From NCBI GenBank assembly GCA_905200265.1, contig CAJKJS010000066.1, positions 1 to 7,133 of the forward strand: a DNA stretch of 7,133 nucleotides, written 5' to 3'. The position numbers were made by a program, and so were the translations under genes. A model generated the notes under the pieces. The model did no database searches, was not told where the DNA came from, and saw nothing but the letters and a program-made list of their open reading frames with translations. Positions 7,010 to 7,133 of this stretch are shown here, in pieces (positions within the stretch are counted from its first letter, which is position 1; each line of letters begins with the position of its first letter). This DNA comes from an uncultured Oscillospiraceae bacterium (GTDB lineage Bacteria; Bacillota; Clostridia; Oscillospirales; Acutalibacteraceae).

Positions 7010-7062
7010 AGTCATAACGGTACCAGACACTCGGCTTCTCTCCCTGAAACATTTCGCTAAAC
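7010..7062 (+). repeat. 53-bp direct repeat, copy 2
   Basis: This is the partner of 98-150, 44 of 53 bases identical without gaps and in the same orientation, about 6.9 kb away. The block of mismatches at 7027-7031 lies between a conserved left part and a nearly constant right part. It starts 33 bases past the T tract of the preceding terminator, mirroring copy 1, which also sits just outside a terminator. A stop codon (TAG) closes the shared minus-strand frame in this copy, further evidence that it is not coding. Confidence 0.75.
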
Positions 7063-7079
7063 GGGAAAAGGAGGACCCC

Positions 7080-7133
7080 ATGCGTGGGACCCCCAGCAGG
7101 CCACTGGCCACCGGGCTGTTACCATCCCCCCTC
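7080..7133 (+). CDS. Possible start of a gene cut by the window end
   Basis: AAAAGGAGG (7066-7074) stands five bases before an ATG at 7080, and the frame stays open for all 18 codons to the window edge (MRGTPSRPLATGLLPSPL). The peptide is rich in Pro and resembles nothing I recognise. The ATG falls inside a small CCCA-TGCG-TGGG hairpin, and GGCCACTGGCC (7099-7109) is another palindrome, so the segment may instead be structured noncoding DNA linked to the repeat. I see no promoter between the terminator and this ATG. The ribosome site is the only real support. Confidence 0.2.
   Translation, partial: MRGTPSRPLATGLLPSPL

Noticed and set aside
98..7062. The two repeat copies as terminal inverted repeats of a transposon
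   Set aside because: They are in direct, not inverted, orientation; no transposase, integrase or target-site duplication is visible.
6824..7111. Minus-strand open frame of 95 codons
   Set aside because: It crosses repeat copy 2, the terminator and the end of the permuted GH3 gene; a real gene is unlikely to run through a terminator stem and into another gene's coding end.

Overview
The window most likely comes from a gut-type Clostridia member (Bacillota; the Oscillospiraceae/Ruminococcaceae range is my best guess). The signs are strong GGAGG-type ribosome sites before every gene, AT-rich spacers with sigma-A-like promoters beside moderately GC-rich genes, hairpin plus T-tract terminators, and two intracellular family GH3 glycosidases, one in the permuted domain order known from rumen and gut Clostridia. 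This placement rests on style and protein family, not on a marker gene.

Layout. Bases 1-212 hold no convincing gene: a GC-rich imperfect hairpin, one copy of a 53-bp repeat, and a strong bidirectional terminator. From 4014 leftwards on the minus strand runs a two-gene operon: a CPA1-type K+(or Na+)/H+ antiporter with a cytoplasmic RCK_C tail (2419-4014, GTG start), then, 19 bp later, a GH3 glycosidase in classical domain order (213-2399). Bases 4015-4206 are a 192-bp divergent promoter region with an extended -10 promoter for each direction. On the plus strand, 4207-6918 encodes a 903-residue GH3 enzyme with permuted order (C-terminal-type domain first, TIM barrel second) and an extra C-terminal beta-sandwich-like domain. 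An intrinsic terminator follows at 6942-6977, then a second copy of the 53-bp repeat (7010-7062), and possibly the first codons of another gene at 7080.

Working model. Neither GH3 protein has an export signal, so both probably split beta-linked glucosides, xylosides or short oligosaccharides after uptake; no sugar transporter or regulator lies in the window. The antiporter may adjust internal K+/Na+ and pH, and its coupling to a glycosidase gene is unexplained. The most notable points are the pairing of two GH3 enzymes of opposite domain order from one divergent promoter region, the antiporter-GH3 operon, and the direct repeats that bracket the three-gene unit just outside its two terminators. 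I see no mobile-element gene, CRISPR array, tRNA or rRNA. The content is recognisable metabolism and transport; I did not find a clearly new system.
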